Origin: Chionis minor
Taxonomy: Eukaryota; Chordata; Aves; Charadriiformes; Chionididae
Reading direction: 5' to 3'
NCBI GenBank assembly: GCA_013398295.1
Contig: VZSF01007786.1
Span: 124,001-188,000 of the forward strand
Length of the DNA: 64,000 nt
In this document: piece by piece, positions 24,891 to 36,966 of the stretch
Position numbering within the stretch: position 1 is the stretch's first letter
How the letters are laid out: every line of letters starts with the position of its first letter
Position numbers and translations under genes: made by a program
The notes under the pieces: model-generated
What the model was told of the DNA's origin: nothing
What the model saw: the letters and a program-made list of their open reading frames with translations, nothing else
Database searches by the model: none

Positions 24891-27800
24891 AGGAAGCATC
24901 AGGGCTAGCAGGTGCTCAGCTCCCACAAAAACAAGGTGACTTTTATCAAAGTCCCAGCTCTGAGTGTACCAATTTTCCCTTAGCCAGACAACTGCACTAA
25001 GAGACAGCAGGAATCCCTTCTCCGTGGGGTCTAGGAGAGGCTGTGTGTCTCTGTTTTTCGGTGTTCTTATTGTTTTGGTTTTCTTGAAAATGTGCTTCAG
25101 AAATTATTAATCCTGTGCTAATGTCACACGGTAACTTCACATTTTCTCCATTTCTACAGCACCGACAAGAGGTACCTGCAACTATTTTAAATTTTACCCT
25201 CAAAAGAGCTTCTCTTCCCAGTGAAGCAACTCAAACATGAGAGTCTGTAAAGAAAATGATATGGGAATGGTAAAGAAAATACATGAAATTTCAGCCCTGT
25301 TTGCCATATTTGAAATTCAGAAATCAGAGCTAGGCAAAGGAGTTTTATCATCCCAGCATCTCCAGGAACACCAGGGAGAACTCGCTGATTGTGTATCATG
25401 CATCTATACACAATGCTTTGTCTCTGTTCTGTGACAGTCCCAATGAGCGTATAAAGCCGAATACCATTTTTCTTGATTTAACAGAGATGGAAAGTGAGGC
25501 AAGGAGGTAAAAGATGACGCGGTCCCATAGCAGAGGTCAGCGGCAGAGGCGGGAGCAGCAACAGCTCTGCTGGAGGAGGTTGCTTCTAACACCCAAACCT
25601 GCCTTCTACTATTCGGCAAGGCCATCAAGGCAGCATCTGCTTTCCAGGGAGTTTTCTTGTGGTCAGCATTTACATAAAGAGCCGTTTCACTGGGAAAGCA
25701 CTCCTCTGCACGCAGCTGCGGAAAGAATCCAAATATCACCTTCCAAAAAACCCCCCACCAAACCCCAAACTGTATATTCTTTAGTGAAGAAGTCAGGAGA
25801 TCCCTATAATAGACTTCTTAATCAGCTGTGACTGGTTGTACAAGTCATCTTTGCGGGCACTCTGGTGAGCGCCTGCTCTTCCCTCCTGCACTCACCGCCT
25901 TTTTTTCTGTGAAATAAGGGACACAAAGGGGTGATTTCAGGTTGCAGCATTGGCAATCTGAGCTTGTTCAGACCCGGGTTAGCATTTTGGGCTTGGTCCC
26001 TGCTGCTGCAGAGAGCAGATGGCTGAGGTGTTGGTAGGGGAGGATGAAAGGCATGGAAAACCAATCTCCTGCAGTTCAGGGCTCTTAAAACCGGTCCCGT
26101 AGGAGGTGACCGCTAGAACTGCAACTACAGCTTTCCACTGGGGATTTCCCAAACATCAGGGAAATTTCTGCATCTCTAAGCAAAGTCTGGAGTGTTACAG
26201 TGCTTCATCGAGGAACAGCGAGAGAAAAGCTAGTCCGAGTGTAGGAATTGTATGCAGGTCTGCTTAATTGATAGTCTTGTCTCCTAAACATGAAGCAACA
26301 CATGAACTAGTCAGTTTGCCCCCAAATTTATTACGCAGCTTTGTGAATATGGCAAAAGGATGGAATCTCATGCATCTTTCAACTAAATGTTTACACGAGT
26401 TCATTTATGACTGCAGATGCATGACATTTTATAGGTGCTTATATTTCCCCGTGTATGACAGAAAGCTAAAATATCATGCATTGCCTAAAGATGGTACTAT
26501 CATTTCAGCTTCTGGTTAGAATAGTTTTTTTTCTTATTTCTTTTGTGATTGTGTGCTGGTAGTGAAATACATGACATTTCAGATCTTTTTGTCATGCGCA
26601 GTAAAGGGAAGACATGGCAAGCTTATGAAATATCATGTGTTTTTAACATTGGCCAACAATAAGGTAAACTGTGAAAAACAGACACAAATCTTCACTGTGA
26701 CTTATCAGGAGGAACATCAGTTCTAGAAGTGGCAGCACCCAAATTCTGTCCCAAAAGATGCAGTTATTTAGGTCAGGTTTAGCCAAGGTGGTGTTTGAGT
26801 CTGGGAGGAACTGGAATGAATCCTCCTTTGCATTTTCTGTCTGCCGGTCTGGGGGGACGGTGACACCTCCCTGATGGCGCCGGAGGTGGTGGATGCTGGC
26901 AAAGTGCTGCTTGACCCCAGCCCCTGTTGGCAAAATCCCGCTACAAAAGCCACCTCACAAAATTTTCCAGGTCCCCACCTGCCATCCTGCACCAACTACA
27001 GCTCAGCCAGAACCTAAAAGCCCTACCACAAATAAGTTTCTTTCCACGGGCTCCATCACAGGCACATGGGTGGACACCAAGGTGGCATTTTGGCAGTCAC
27101 TGAGACCTTTCCTCCAGGCACGAGCTGCTTCTCCATGGTCCAACATCAACGAAACAGTGCTGAAACTCCGTAGAGTTTTTATTTCTCCTTGCTCATGTGC
27201 TTTCCACCATGCTGGGGCTGAGGTAGGACACCAGTTTTCCCACGGGAGGAGTATAAGGTGCCTTCCTGGAACAAACTCAACCTTTCTGCCTTGTTCAAAA
27301 TCCTGTCCTTACCCACAACTCATTAATCTCAGTCTCAAAAATGTCTGAGCTAATTCTCGTTAAAATTTTCCAAAAATATTTCTCCATGGCAATGGGATAG
27401 AAATTTTCAGCAAAGTAAAACTTGCTCCCCAAATTTGGCAAAGTGGGTGCAACTCAAAATGTAATTTAATTTGGGGAAATGCTGAGGAACCTTAGCACCG
27501 TTATCTGCTTTCTATTGCTGAGCACTATCTGCTTTGTAGATGGTTTGTCCAGAAAAGAACAACCAAACTGCAGATAACAAAGACATAAAGCATAGCTAAG
27601 ATTACCTAAATTAAAAACTGCTGTTTTATTTCCTTTATGCAAATCATGCCACCAAAGATGAAAAACTGACATTAAGATACTGCTGGTCCACGTGATACAG
27701 TGACAGAGCTCATATTCAACACGTGCCATTAAGGCTATAAAAATCTGTCCTGGGAATGCTTATGGATGAGGCAGGGGCTGTTTCAGCGTGCCCTACGGCA

Positions 27801-29874
27801 CTTTGTAAAGTTTCAGGGTAAGTTCAGACTCGGGCTTTCATGGCTTTGGGCTGGTGTTTGGCTCCTGGGTATCATCACGCTGCTACACCCCTGAGCAATT
27901 TATCTCATTCAATTAAATCCTTTCAAGTGGGACCATTTTTTCACTAACACTTCTGTGCCAGTCAGGTTATTTGTAGAAAAAGAAATTAACATCCTTGGTA
28001 TGGAGACGTTTGCGGTCGCTGTGCTTTTCGGCTGGCTTCTTTTCCATCTGGAATATTTTTTGGACGTATGCTGCCTTACGCGGTATTCCCAGCCACCCGC
28101 CGACTGATGCTGTCAGCTTCATGACAACAGTCTTGGCAAAATATTTGCAGACCAAACTCCCTGGAGTATTTGTTGCTCCAAGAAGAATGTTAATGACGCT
28201 GCTATTGGAGCTCCAAGTTAAGAGTAAATATGTTTGTACATCTGGGTTTTTTTCCTTGCAGTTAGGCTGTCTGTAAGTCCATCCAGGCCGGTGTCCTCTC
28301 TCCAGGAGTGATTGGTAGTGGATATGTAAAGAGAAATGTTTTTCCAACATCTTTTTGCATCTTGTGGAAAGCTGCTGTTGTACCCAGAAGCCTGATAACA
28401 CAGATTCACCCATCCTGTCCCGTATATTGGATAATCTGATGACGAGCAAAGCTGTCTGTACTTTCAAGCCAGGAAAACAATAGGGATAGAGCAGTGGTCA
28501 TCCCCACTACCTCTGTATGTCAAAACTACACAAATCACCCCTCGTCCATGAGAAACTTGCCTCCTCTGGGACAGAAGGTGATCCAAACGGCATTAATTTT
28601 TCCCTGGAGAATGACAGGCTGTAGGATGGTTTTTGCAGTGCGACCTTCTGAAATCACCCCCGGTACCCAACTCCCTCCCGCTGCTCCTAAAAGTCCCTGG
28701 CAGGAGCAGGCAGACCTGCGGGCAGGGTTGTAGGGAGATGCCACCAAGAACTGACTCTGATGATTCAATGGAGCGTCTTTAAAATTTTTAATGCAGTGAT
28801 TCAAAGTTAATCTGTTCAGGTTACTCCATCACTACTAAAGTTTATTATTTTTTTGCCTCTGCTGTGATCAGTACCCAGGTTTTCCCTCTCTTCCTAAGAG
28901 CTCAGCTCTGGAAAGGGTACTGTTAGCTGATCAGAAGTGAAGACTATTTTCAACAAATATTCAAAATTTCAATTTCAAACATAACTTTCATTTAGGTGGT
29001 GAGACCAGCTCTTATTAATTCCTTCTTATTTTTTAAAAAAGGTGACTTACTAGTGCAGATTTTTATTTTATGTGCTTTTGCTTTTAAAACTGCATCATTG
29101 ACAGTTTCTTGTTGTCAACATATCAAGTAGTAGTGAAACTCTCATGTCACTGGCTTTGTTCTCCGTGCCAATGGCCTACAGAAGAGACACATACTGGGAT
29201 TTATAAGTATTATGCTCAAATATGCAACAGTTCTTGTGGTGAATTTTAGCAATGGGACTTACTCAACCAGAGGGAGATAGTGCTCTAACTCATTGCACGT
29301 TCGCAGTACCACGAGCAGTGCAACCTGCAGGCAATCATTCAACTGAAAGAATCTGAAAAGAGTTTCAGAAACAAAAAATATCTGAGAATTTCATATAGTA
29401 ATCTTTGGTGAAGTTCCTTGGATGTTTCTTACAAAGCAGTCAGGTAAAACACTACAATAGACTACAAAAATAGCATGGCTAAAGCAAATTAAAGATGTGA
29501 AACTAAAAAAAAAACCCTGATTGAAACATTTTTCTGAAGTTGTCCTAGACAGATATCCCAGCCGGACGATAGGGCTCCAAGTGAAATTCTTCAGATCTTT
29601 AGACTAAGCTTATGGCTAGCTATGCCCACTCCCTGGGTCTAAATTCAGTCAAGCCTGAACATTAGAAATTTAGTGCTGCAATTTCCAAGTCAGATTTTTC
29701 CCTGCTTTATTTATCACTGGAGCTGTGGAAGCCAGCGTGCTGCATTGTTCGGTGTAATGAGCTCCTTATGGTAATCAGGCTGGGAATTTCTTACCCCAGC
29801 CCAAGCCTGGATGAGACTCTGAGACTCTGACACAGCCCAGCTGTAATTGCTCCTTCTCTCTCACTCTTTCTTTC

Positions 29875-29901
29875 TTTTTTTTTTTTTTTTTTTTTTTTTT
29901 T
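29875..29901. repeat. Poly-T run of 27 bases
   Basis: This uninterrupted T run follows a CT-rich stretch (about 29850-29874). It may be the remains of a reverse-oriented poly-A tail, but no retroposed element was recognised beside it. Confidence 0.9.
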
Positions 29902-29968
29902 GATAAGATTCAGTATAGCCATTCACCATGGGACATTCCCTTACTTTCCCTATTCCTTTTTAATTGGG

Positions 29969-30001
29969 GATGCTAGAAGGATGCTAGAAGAATACTAGAA
30001 G
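29969..30001. repeat. 11-bp tandem repeat, three units
   Basis: The units GATGCTAGAAG, GATGCTAGAAG and AATACTAGAAG lie in tandem. The first two are identical and the third differs at two positions. Confidence 0.85.
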
Positions 30002-30126
30002 GAAGGATTGGACTTCTTCCTTAAAACATTCTCCTTTTTTTTTGTGCTGTTGATGCTGCACATCTACCTCAAGTGAAGAGACTCATCAAGATCCTCCTAC
30101 CTTTCGACAGCAAGACTTCCCAAGGG

Positions 30127-30525
30127 TTTGACTGAAAGGCTGAGGCAGTTGGGTCTCTTTAGTCTGGAGAAGAGAAGGCTGATGGGGGATCTCATCAATG
30201 CTTATAAATACTTAAAGGAAGGGTGCCAGGAGGAGGAGACCAGGCTTTTTTCAGTGGTGCCCAGTGACAGGATGAGAGGTAACAGGCACAGTCTTGACCA
30301 TAGGAAGTTCCATCTGAACATGAGGAGGACCTTCTTTCCTTTGAGGGTGGCAGAGCACTGGAAGAGGCTGCCCAGAGAGGTGGTGGAGTCTCCAACTCTG
30401 GAGACATTCCCAACCTGCCTGGATGCCATCCTGTGCCACCTGCTGTAGATGACCCTGCTCTGGCAATGGGTTGGGCCAGATGATCTCCAGAGGTCCCTTC
30501 CGAGACTGGTGATTCTGTGACTCCT
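30127..30525 (+). mobile_element. CR1 LINE, 5'-truncated copy
   Basis: This copy runs from TGACTGAAAGGCTGAGGCAG, through TCTTTAGTCTGGAGAAGAGA and CCATAGGAAGTTCCATCTGA, to the 3' end CAGATGATCTCCAGAGGTCC. It lies in intron 2 and is inverted relative to the closely similar copy at 20726-21282. Confidence 0.93.
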
Positions 30526-31505
30526 GGACCACAGTCTTGTTTCCCAACGCCTCCCCGAGCTCTTTCAAGACGTGTGAAGCATCTGCTCGACGGGCAGTTT
30601 GGGATGCCCACTTGGTGCTCCTCCGACAGCAGGTTTCCTCCCCACCTCTCTCCCACCACGCCAGCAACCAAAACAGCCCAGCGAAGTGGTGGGACTGCTG
30701 GAAACCAGCAGCCACCAGGACTGGTGTGCAGAAAACTTTGAGCTAGTTATTCTCATGTAATACTTTTGTGTCATCTCCATAGCAGTCTGCAGCACTTCGT
30801 CCATCTCTGGAGCCGATGCAGGGAGAAGCTGCTGTCATTACAATGCTCTCTCAAGCCTGGCAAACTAATTGCCTCGCATTTGCTGACTGTTTTCTCTCCG
30901 ACAGCCAGTTTGGGGGAGGCTGGGCTGGATTTAATTGTCTCTTGTCTTCATGACAAGGTTAACCATTTTAGCCTCCTCCTGTAGCGGCGACGCTCCTGGT
31001 GCGATATCTGGAACAGCAGGACAGAGGAGAAGGAGGGCTGTGAGCACGTTTGCAGAACACACAAAGTAACCTTTAAATAAAGGTGCATGCAGATCCTTCA
31101 GTAACGTGGAGAAGAGCGCTGAGCAAAACTGAACCCCTTTGCTCGATTATTAATATTCATTAACTTTCTGAGTACAAGCTGCTTGTCACTGTGGCTTTAT
31201 GCTGCTGAGGCGCTGTGATTTCTTGTTCATTTTAATATGACTTCTGGGGTTTGGCTGTGTTTAATTATCTGTAGCAATGCTTAGCAGCCCAGGTGAAATG
31301 GGGGCCCGTCAGGGAGGACAGGTGGGAGAGGCTCTGTCTTCGGAGCAAGGTTGGGTTTTGCCTTGATGTTATTCGTAGCGTTTTTGTGCAAAATGTGAGC
31401 TGAAAAAGGATGAGGTGCTTGCAAAAGATCACACCACAGGCTAGAGGAATAACTTGGAATTAAATTCTACATCCCCTGACCTGGGCTAATATACTCAGGA
31501 AAAGG

Positions 31506-31761
31506 CCTCAAGTTGCACCAGAGGAGGTTTAGATTGGATATTAGGAAAAATTTCTTCACAGAAAGGGTTATCAAACATCAGAACAGGCTGCCCAGGCAGG
31601 TGGTGGAATCACCATCCCTGGGGGTATTTAAAAGACGGGTAGACGTGGTGATTGCAGACACAGTTTAGTTGTGGACTTGGCAGTGTTAAGTTGATGGTTG
31701 GACTTGATGATCTTAAAGGCTCCTTCCAAGCTAGATGATTCTATAATTCTATGATTCTACT
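31506..31761 (+). mobile_element. CR1 LINE, 3' fragment (third subfamily)
   Basis: The fragment includes CAGAGGAGGTTTAGATTGGA and ATTTCTTCACAGAAAGGGTT, then the 3' end GGACTTGATGATCTTAAAGG and TTCTATGATTCT. It parallels the fragment at 18874-19128. Confidence 0.92.
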
Positions 31762-32877
31762 TTATATTGCTTTCCACTTGCACCCGTGAAATGCAAACCG
31801 CGCACTTAACGCGTCACAAAAAAAATCAAACTAGCCCCTGCCCTACAGTCATTTTGCTTTGAATGAGACACAAACCATAGGAGAAAGCTGTAAAGGAAGT
31901 TTCAGTGGTCATTAAAAAAAATGTTGGAAGATGGGCATGGAAAGAAACCTTTGATGCAGTTAGATGCTTTTATCTCTGGCTGAGCTCTGGGCAGATCTGC
32001 AGCTCTAGAGGGAACTTGCGGGGCTATGGAACCCCTTTGCTCCATCACCAAGAATGGGTCCACTCGGTGCCTGGGAGGTAGGATGGCAGAAGAGGACCCC
32101 TCTTGGAGTGGGAAACAAATGAAAAGCATTTTGAGGACCTGTAAAGCAACTGAAGTGGACATGCAGGGGTCCAGATTCACCAGGGTCTTCCACACTGGTG
32201 GGCCAAAAAGGGCCTGGTTGACAAGGGTTAAAAAAAGTTCCGACGTGACCACTACGAATAAGCTTCCCGTGTCACTTTCCAGTCACCCTGAAGGGGAGCA
32301 GCTGAAAACATCCCCCCATGTTTTTTGCTGTTACCTCTATGGTTTAGCAACCAATGGCTGGGCTAGCAGATTTGAGGAACTACAGACGAGGTGTTATCAA
32401 GGAGTTGAAGTGCCTCATGTAATTTTTGCTTCATTAGTGCTGCCTTGAAATATCTTCACTGAAGATTATACACACCACTGAAAGCCACTTGCTGATGGGG
32501 AAGTCCTACAGGGTGCCCCAGTTCTTACCTCTATGGGTCATTTAGTTGAGGATTTTGAAAAACCTTTGTCATGTTTTAATTCTTGGAGGTGATATGGAAT
32601 GTGATCCAAGGTTTGCATCCGCTTGGGCCAGCATTGCATTTCCCCCAAAGCTTCCATCTCAGCTCCTGGAAGGACTCTTAGACCTCAAAAAGGGGAAAAT
32701 GTTAAATGTTAGTACTTAGAGCATCCAAAACTTGTCACAGGAAAGAAGGCATTGAAAAGTAGCTCTTTCTAGTGCTAGAAATGATATTTCTTCATCCTTA
32801 AACGCACGCGCTCCGTCAGGCCTTGCTGACAAGGTTGCGGTTTTTTTACCACAGCTTTTGATGTATGTGTATTACAG

Positions 32878-32958
32878 GAGCAGCACGGCCTTTGAGAGGA
32901 GCAAAACAGACGTGTTCCGAGTAAAAACCAACAACGTCGGACAAATAAAGAAAATAAG
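32878..32958 (+). CDS. LOXHD1: LOXHD1 exon 3: PLAT domain 1, middle part
   Basis: This 81-bp exon encodes the end of codon 172 through residue 198 plus two bases. The peptide includes STAFERSKTDVFRVKTNNVG, the middle beta strands of PLAT 1; the F-E-[RK]-x and D-x-F-x-[VI] pattern is typical of the repeat. The acceptor is GTATTACAG and the donor is AG|GTACCT. An upstream ACCACAG at about 32850-32854 could compete as acceptor. Both flanking introns are phase 2, so this 27-codon exon could be skipped without a frameshift. Confidence 0.91.
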
Positions 32959-33778
32959 GTACCTGCATAACATTGCTAGCACAGTACCTGCTCTGCGAGG
33001 CGCTAATCGAATGACAGGCTGTAGAGGCCTTAGCGTTGCCATGTTTTATTCATTATTTGTTAACATGCTCCTATCAAGGTGAAGTTAAGGGGTGGTAGAA
33101 GCTTGTTTACTGCCTAAGATTTGAACTGAAGCGTGAAATCACCTACGATATTGCTTATAACTATCCACGCTTCCCAGCAAGAATTGTATTTCTGTCCTAT
33201 GCAATCACAGGGGAAGGCATTTAGGACTGTTTTTGTGTTCTGATGGAGGTAACTGAGGTTTTATATCCTCTTTTGCTAAAATGTGTAATGTAAATGGTAA
33301 TTATTATGTTTAACCACCATCTGACTGGACTATATAAAATTAAAAATTCGTAAGTAGCACAAAAAAAGCTGTGAAAATAGGAAGAGGTGAATAAAACAAA
33401 ATAAGAAGAGAAAAGAGCAGGAGGGATACAGGGTGGGAGGAGAGTCACATTTTAGATATGCAGGCTGAGGTGAATGAATGCATATGTTGAATGAACATGC
33501 AGGTGTGTGTATGCTTGTGTGCATCCCTTACAGAAAATAGCCCACATATGAACCTATGATATCTGCACACATGCACACATATCTATGGGAATGTTATTAT
33601 TTACAAAACACCCTGCGAAAGCCCATAAATCCTATGAAACATTTTGGACACTAAGGTTTAAGTAGCCATTTTGTGTGTAGTTGTTCTAGCCTTGCCTAAT
33701 ACAAAATATTCCACAAAATTACAGTGGTAGTGGCCAGTCTTAATCAAAATATCAAATCCGGGGTTGTTCTTCCTCTAG
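32959..33778 (+). other. LOXHD1 intron 3 (820 bp)
   Basis: This short phase-2 intron begins GTACCT and ends TCCTCTAG. The sequence is AT-rich with a purine-rich patch near 33370-33430. I see no repeat element, RNA gene or open frame of interest. Confidence 0.85.
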
Positions 33779-33963
33779 GATTGAGCACGATAACACCGGA
33801 CTGAATGCAGGCTGGTTCCTCGACCGCGTGATTGTGACTGACATGAACAGACCTCACCTCCGGTTTTACTTCCCCTGCAACAACTGGCTGAGCAAGGAGG
33901 ACGGGGATGGACTGTATGTCAGAGACCTCATTGGCAGCCTGAATCCCATGGATGTGCCCAAAA
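33779..33963 (+). CDS. LOXHD1: LOXHD1 exon 4: PLAT domain 1, C-terminal part
   Basis: This 185-bp exon encodes residues 199-260 plus one base. It opens with [19 protein letters not shown], the conserved histidine/asparagine loop and G-W-[FY]-L turn of a PLAT domain. A basic/aromatic strand, a CNNWLSK motif and an acidic linker ending in NPMDVPK follow. The acceptor is TTCCTCTAG and the donor is A|GTAAGA. In PLAT repeats 2-4 an intron falls just after the G-W-x-L turn. Here that intron is absent and the two parts are fused. The exon ends in phase 1 at the domain boundary. Confidence 0.94.
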
Positions 33964-36837
33964 GTAAGAGTTTTCCAAAAAGTGCGGCTTTCTGGTGCCT
34001 TGTCAGAAAGGACAGAGTTGCTTTCGGACGACTTCAGGCATATAAAATGTAATCGTGTAGTCTATGCTAATTTGAGTTTTCTCAAACTCAAATGGAGAGG
34101 AGAGCAAGGTGCAAGATCCCTCCAGAGGGTAATTCCTTCTTTCGGTGTTAGACCTGACATCCTAGGGTAGGATAAATCACTGTTTCGAGAAGCTCTGTGC
34201 ATTGGTTGAGTACTGAAGGATCTGTGATTACTACTTTAAATTAGTTAAATTGAAGTTGAAATAGCTAAATATAGATAAGATGCATCCTACCCCAGAAGAT
34301 GTAGCTGGTATCGTCATGTGCTGTCAGAAGAGGCAGTGTGGTTGCAGTCCTGCGTATAAAGTTAAGTGTTTCCAGGCTCTGGTGATGACCTGCAGGAAAT
34401 TTCCATAAACGAGCCAACCCTCTCGCTGTAATTCTGCGCCGGCTTACTGTATGTGTATGATATCCATATTGAACTGGTGCCTATTTTTCAGAGTGGTTTT
34501 AAGCTAATGATGTTGAAACGAAGCCAGGACAGCTTGCAAGCCAGACATGTACTCCCAAATTGATATCGGCGTGTAGGCCATGTGGTGATGTATAGTGCGT
34601 GTAATGTGAGTGGGAAGGTGATCGAGATGTGAAAATGGAGCCAGCAAACCAGCCTCAGGTAGTATGTCAGCAGTTTATCTGCAAGTGCTAATGAGGAAAC
34701 CGAGTTGTGTTTTCCTGGTGACCTCACCAATGCACCGCTCCTTTCTGGGAGCTTAGTTTTGGGCACGGAAAGTGAAATACACCTGCCACTAACCCACAGG
34801 ACTGAGGGAAAGGAGAGGTGTAGGTGCACAAGAGGAGAAACTTGTGTTTTTGCTAGTATCACATAATTTTGAGGCTGAATAGTAGACTTCTTGCACTAGG
34901 ATTGTTGTCATGACCACTTAGGGGCATTGTTTTGGTAAAAACAGTTTATTGCCAGCCTTAATACAATGCTTCAAGCATTGATAGATGCTCTAGAAGGGTC
35001 AAGTATTGTTATTTGTATTGAGAGCCTGTTTGACATTAACAGTGAAACAATACACCATGCTACTGTTTGTTCCTGAATTGTTAAATAATTTTGCTGTATT
35101 AAGATACAACCTCCTAAAACAGTTCCAGTATGTTGACGATAGAAGTATTAAAGGACACCGCATGTGAGTTAGCATGCATAAATAACATCCTTTGACAAGA
35201 CACGTATGTGAGAGCATTTTACAAATGCAGACCTCTCCAGGGTGGATGCCACCGGGGAATGAGATAACGTCTGGAGATGCTCTGCCAAAAACCCACCCAG
35301 TTAATGCTGGGACTGTATCTGCCAAAGTCCTTTGTTGCTCTTTTGTCTGATCGGTTTGTGAAAAAGAAGAGTTAAGGACAGTTGAGGGGGAAGAAGGGGT
35401 CTGCAGAAGGTAGAGGATGAGTCAAAGTGGTATGCCATTAATGAGAGAAAGTCAACCATTCAATCTTAATAGATCTTTAAATGACACACCAGCTTCTCTG
35501 AATTTATTATTGCTCCTGCCTGGGAGAGCTGTTTCAAACTCATGTGATTTCCTCCATCCTGCTCAACACCTGTCTCTCAGCAGGAAAAGATTTGTGGGCT
35601 AAACCCTCAGCTGGTAAAAATCAGTGCAACTCCAATGAAATTGCTGGAGCAACTTTGCATTTCACTACCTGAAATGCTAGTCCTGGAGTTTTGAGTTGTA
35701 GATCAACTGTTCACTACGTGCTTGGTCTGTGACAGGTCGAGTAAGGTTGTCTCCTGTCTTAAGAGCATGAAAGAAGAGATTTAATCAGCATTTGTCAGAA
35801 ATGCAACAGTTCTCATCGCCTTTATCAGACAGAAAAGCCCACTTTTAAGTGGCAAAGGCTTGATGCTCCGCGGCCGTCCGTATAAATGCAGGGAGCTGGG
35901 CTGAGGCCAGAAGCACGGGTGAAGGGTTGGATGCCTTCCAGGCGGCAGGTCTGAATCTGTAAGAGGAGAGGGTTAGCTCAGCTATCTCAGGTTGCAGTTC
36001 CCCTTGAACCATAATTAATGAAAGATAAACATTCCCAGGCTGCTGAAGTGAACTGTCAACTGAAAATGTAAATTTATCTGAATTCATTTGGCTCCCTCTG
36101 GACCAGTAAAGGTCTGAAATGAGATCGTGATATGATTTTCTTTGTACTTACAAGTCATTTGCCCTAAATTTGGTTGGGTTGTGGGTTGTTTTTTTTTCTT
36201 CTTTCAGATGGATTAAAAGTGGTGTTTACTCTTTTGAGTATTAACATTTTCTAGGCTACTAGGCAAATGAATAATTATGTGGTTTGGCGATTTTATGTGC
36301 CTATAAAGAAAGATTAGTTGCTCCCTCTTAAGTCCATGTTCCCATTATTAGAAGTGTTCAGTGCCATACTCTTCTCCTTGTTGGCCATGTCTCTTCAATC
36401 ACTGTTCCCCTTTTTTCTGTAGTTCTTGTTTGTGAACCACCTGGGCACTGTTGTTACAGACCTTAGTCCCATGCGTTGCTTTGCTTTGCTTTCATACTCC
36501 ATTTGCTGCCACAGTCTAGCATATTTTGGAGGTAACCAAACATGTTTCCTCCACGTTCCCTCTCCTGCAACATCTTCAGCTTTTGGTCTTCTCCTGGAGA
36601 GCTTTCTCATTTTTGTCATCAGGATTTACCTCCCTCTCTTGAACTGTTGGGTTGTGCATCCTCTCAGTGATATGTGTGGGATGTGGGCTGGAGAAAAAGT
36701 AAATGATTTTTTGCCATATTTTTTGATTTGTTGAAGCTCTGTAGAGGCATTTGAAGCATATTTGAAGGGGATTGTTGTGCTTGGACCAAAACCTACCAAG
36801 CCATGGGGGCACTCAGCATCTTTCTTAGTGAGGAAAT

Positions 36838-36966
36838 GTTCAAGGACAGGTTGGATGAGGCTTGAAGCAACCAGGTCTAGTGAGCAGAGTCCCTGCCCAT
36901 GGCAGGGGGGTTGGAACTAGATGATCTTTAAGGTTCCTTCCAACCTAAACCATTATATGATTCTAT
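36838..36966 (+). mobile_element. CR1 LINE, 3' end fragment
   Basis: The last 130 bp of a CR1 copy carry CAAGGACAGGTTGGATGAGG, GTCCCTGCCCATGGCAGGGG and the end CTTCCAACCTAAACCATTAT plus ATGATTCTATG. Confidence 0.92.

Larger units (their letters stand above)
24121..32877 (+). other. LOXHD1 intron 2 (8.8 kb)
   Basis: This phase-2 intron is mostly unique sequence. It holds an A/T palindrome (24864-24890), a 27-base T run (29875-29901), an 11-bp unit repeated three times (29969-30001), and CR1 copies at 30127-30525 and 31506-31761 (both +). An antisense open frame of 166 codons at 27967-28467 has no recognisable family and is probably chance. About 24900-29860 is otherwise featureless to me. A decoy AG lies 23 bases before the real acceptor at its 3' end. 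Confidence 0.85.

Noticed and set aside
27967..28467. Antisense open frame of 166 codons in intron 2
   Set aside because: No recognisable domain, composition like translated random DNA, no flanking splice or promoter signal; length is within chance for this much sequence.
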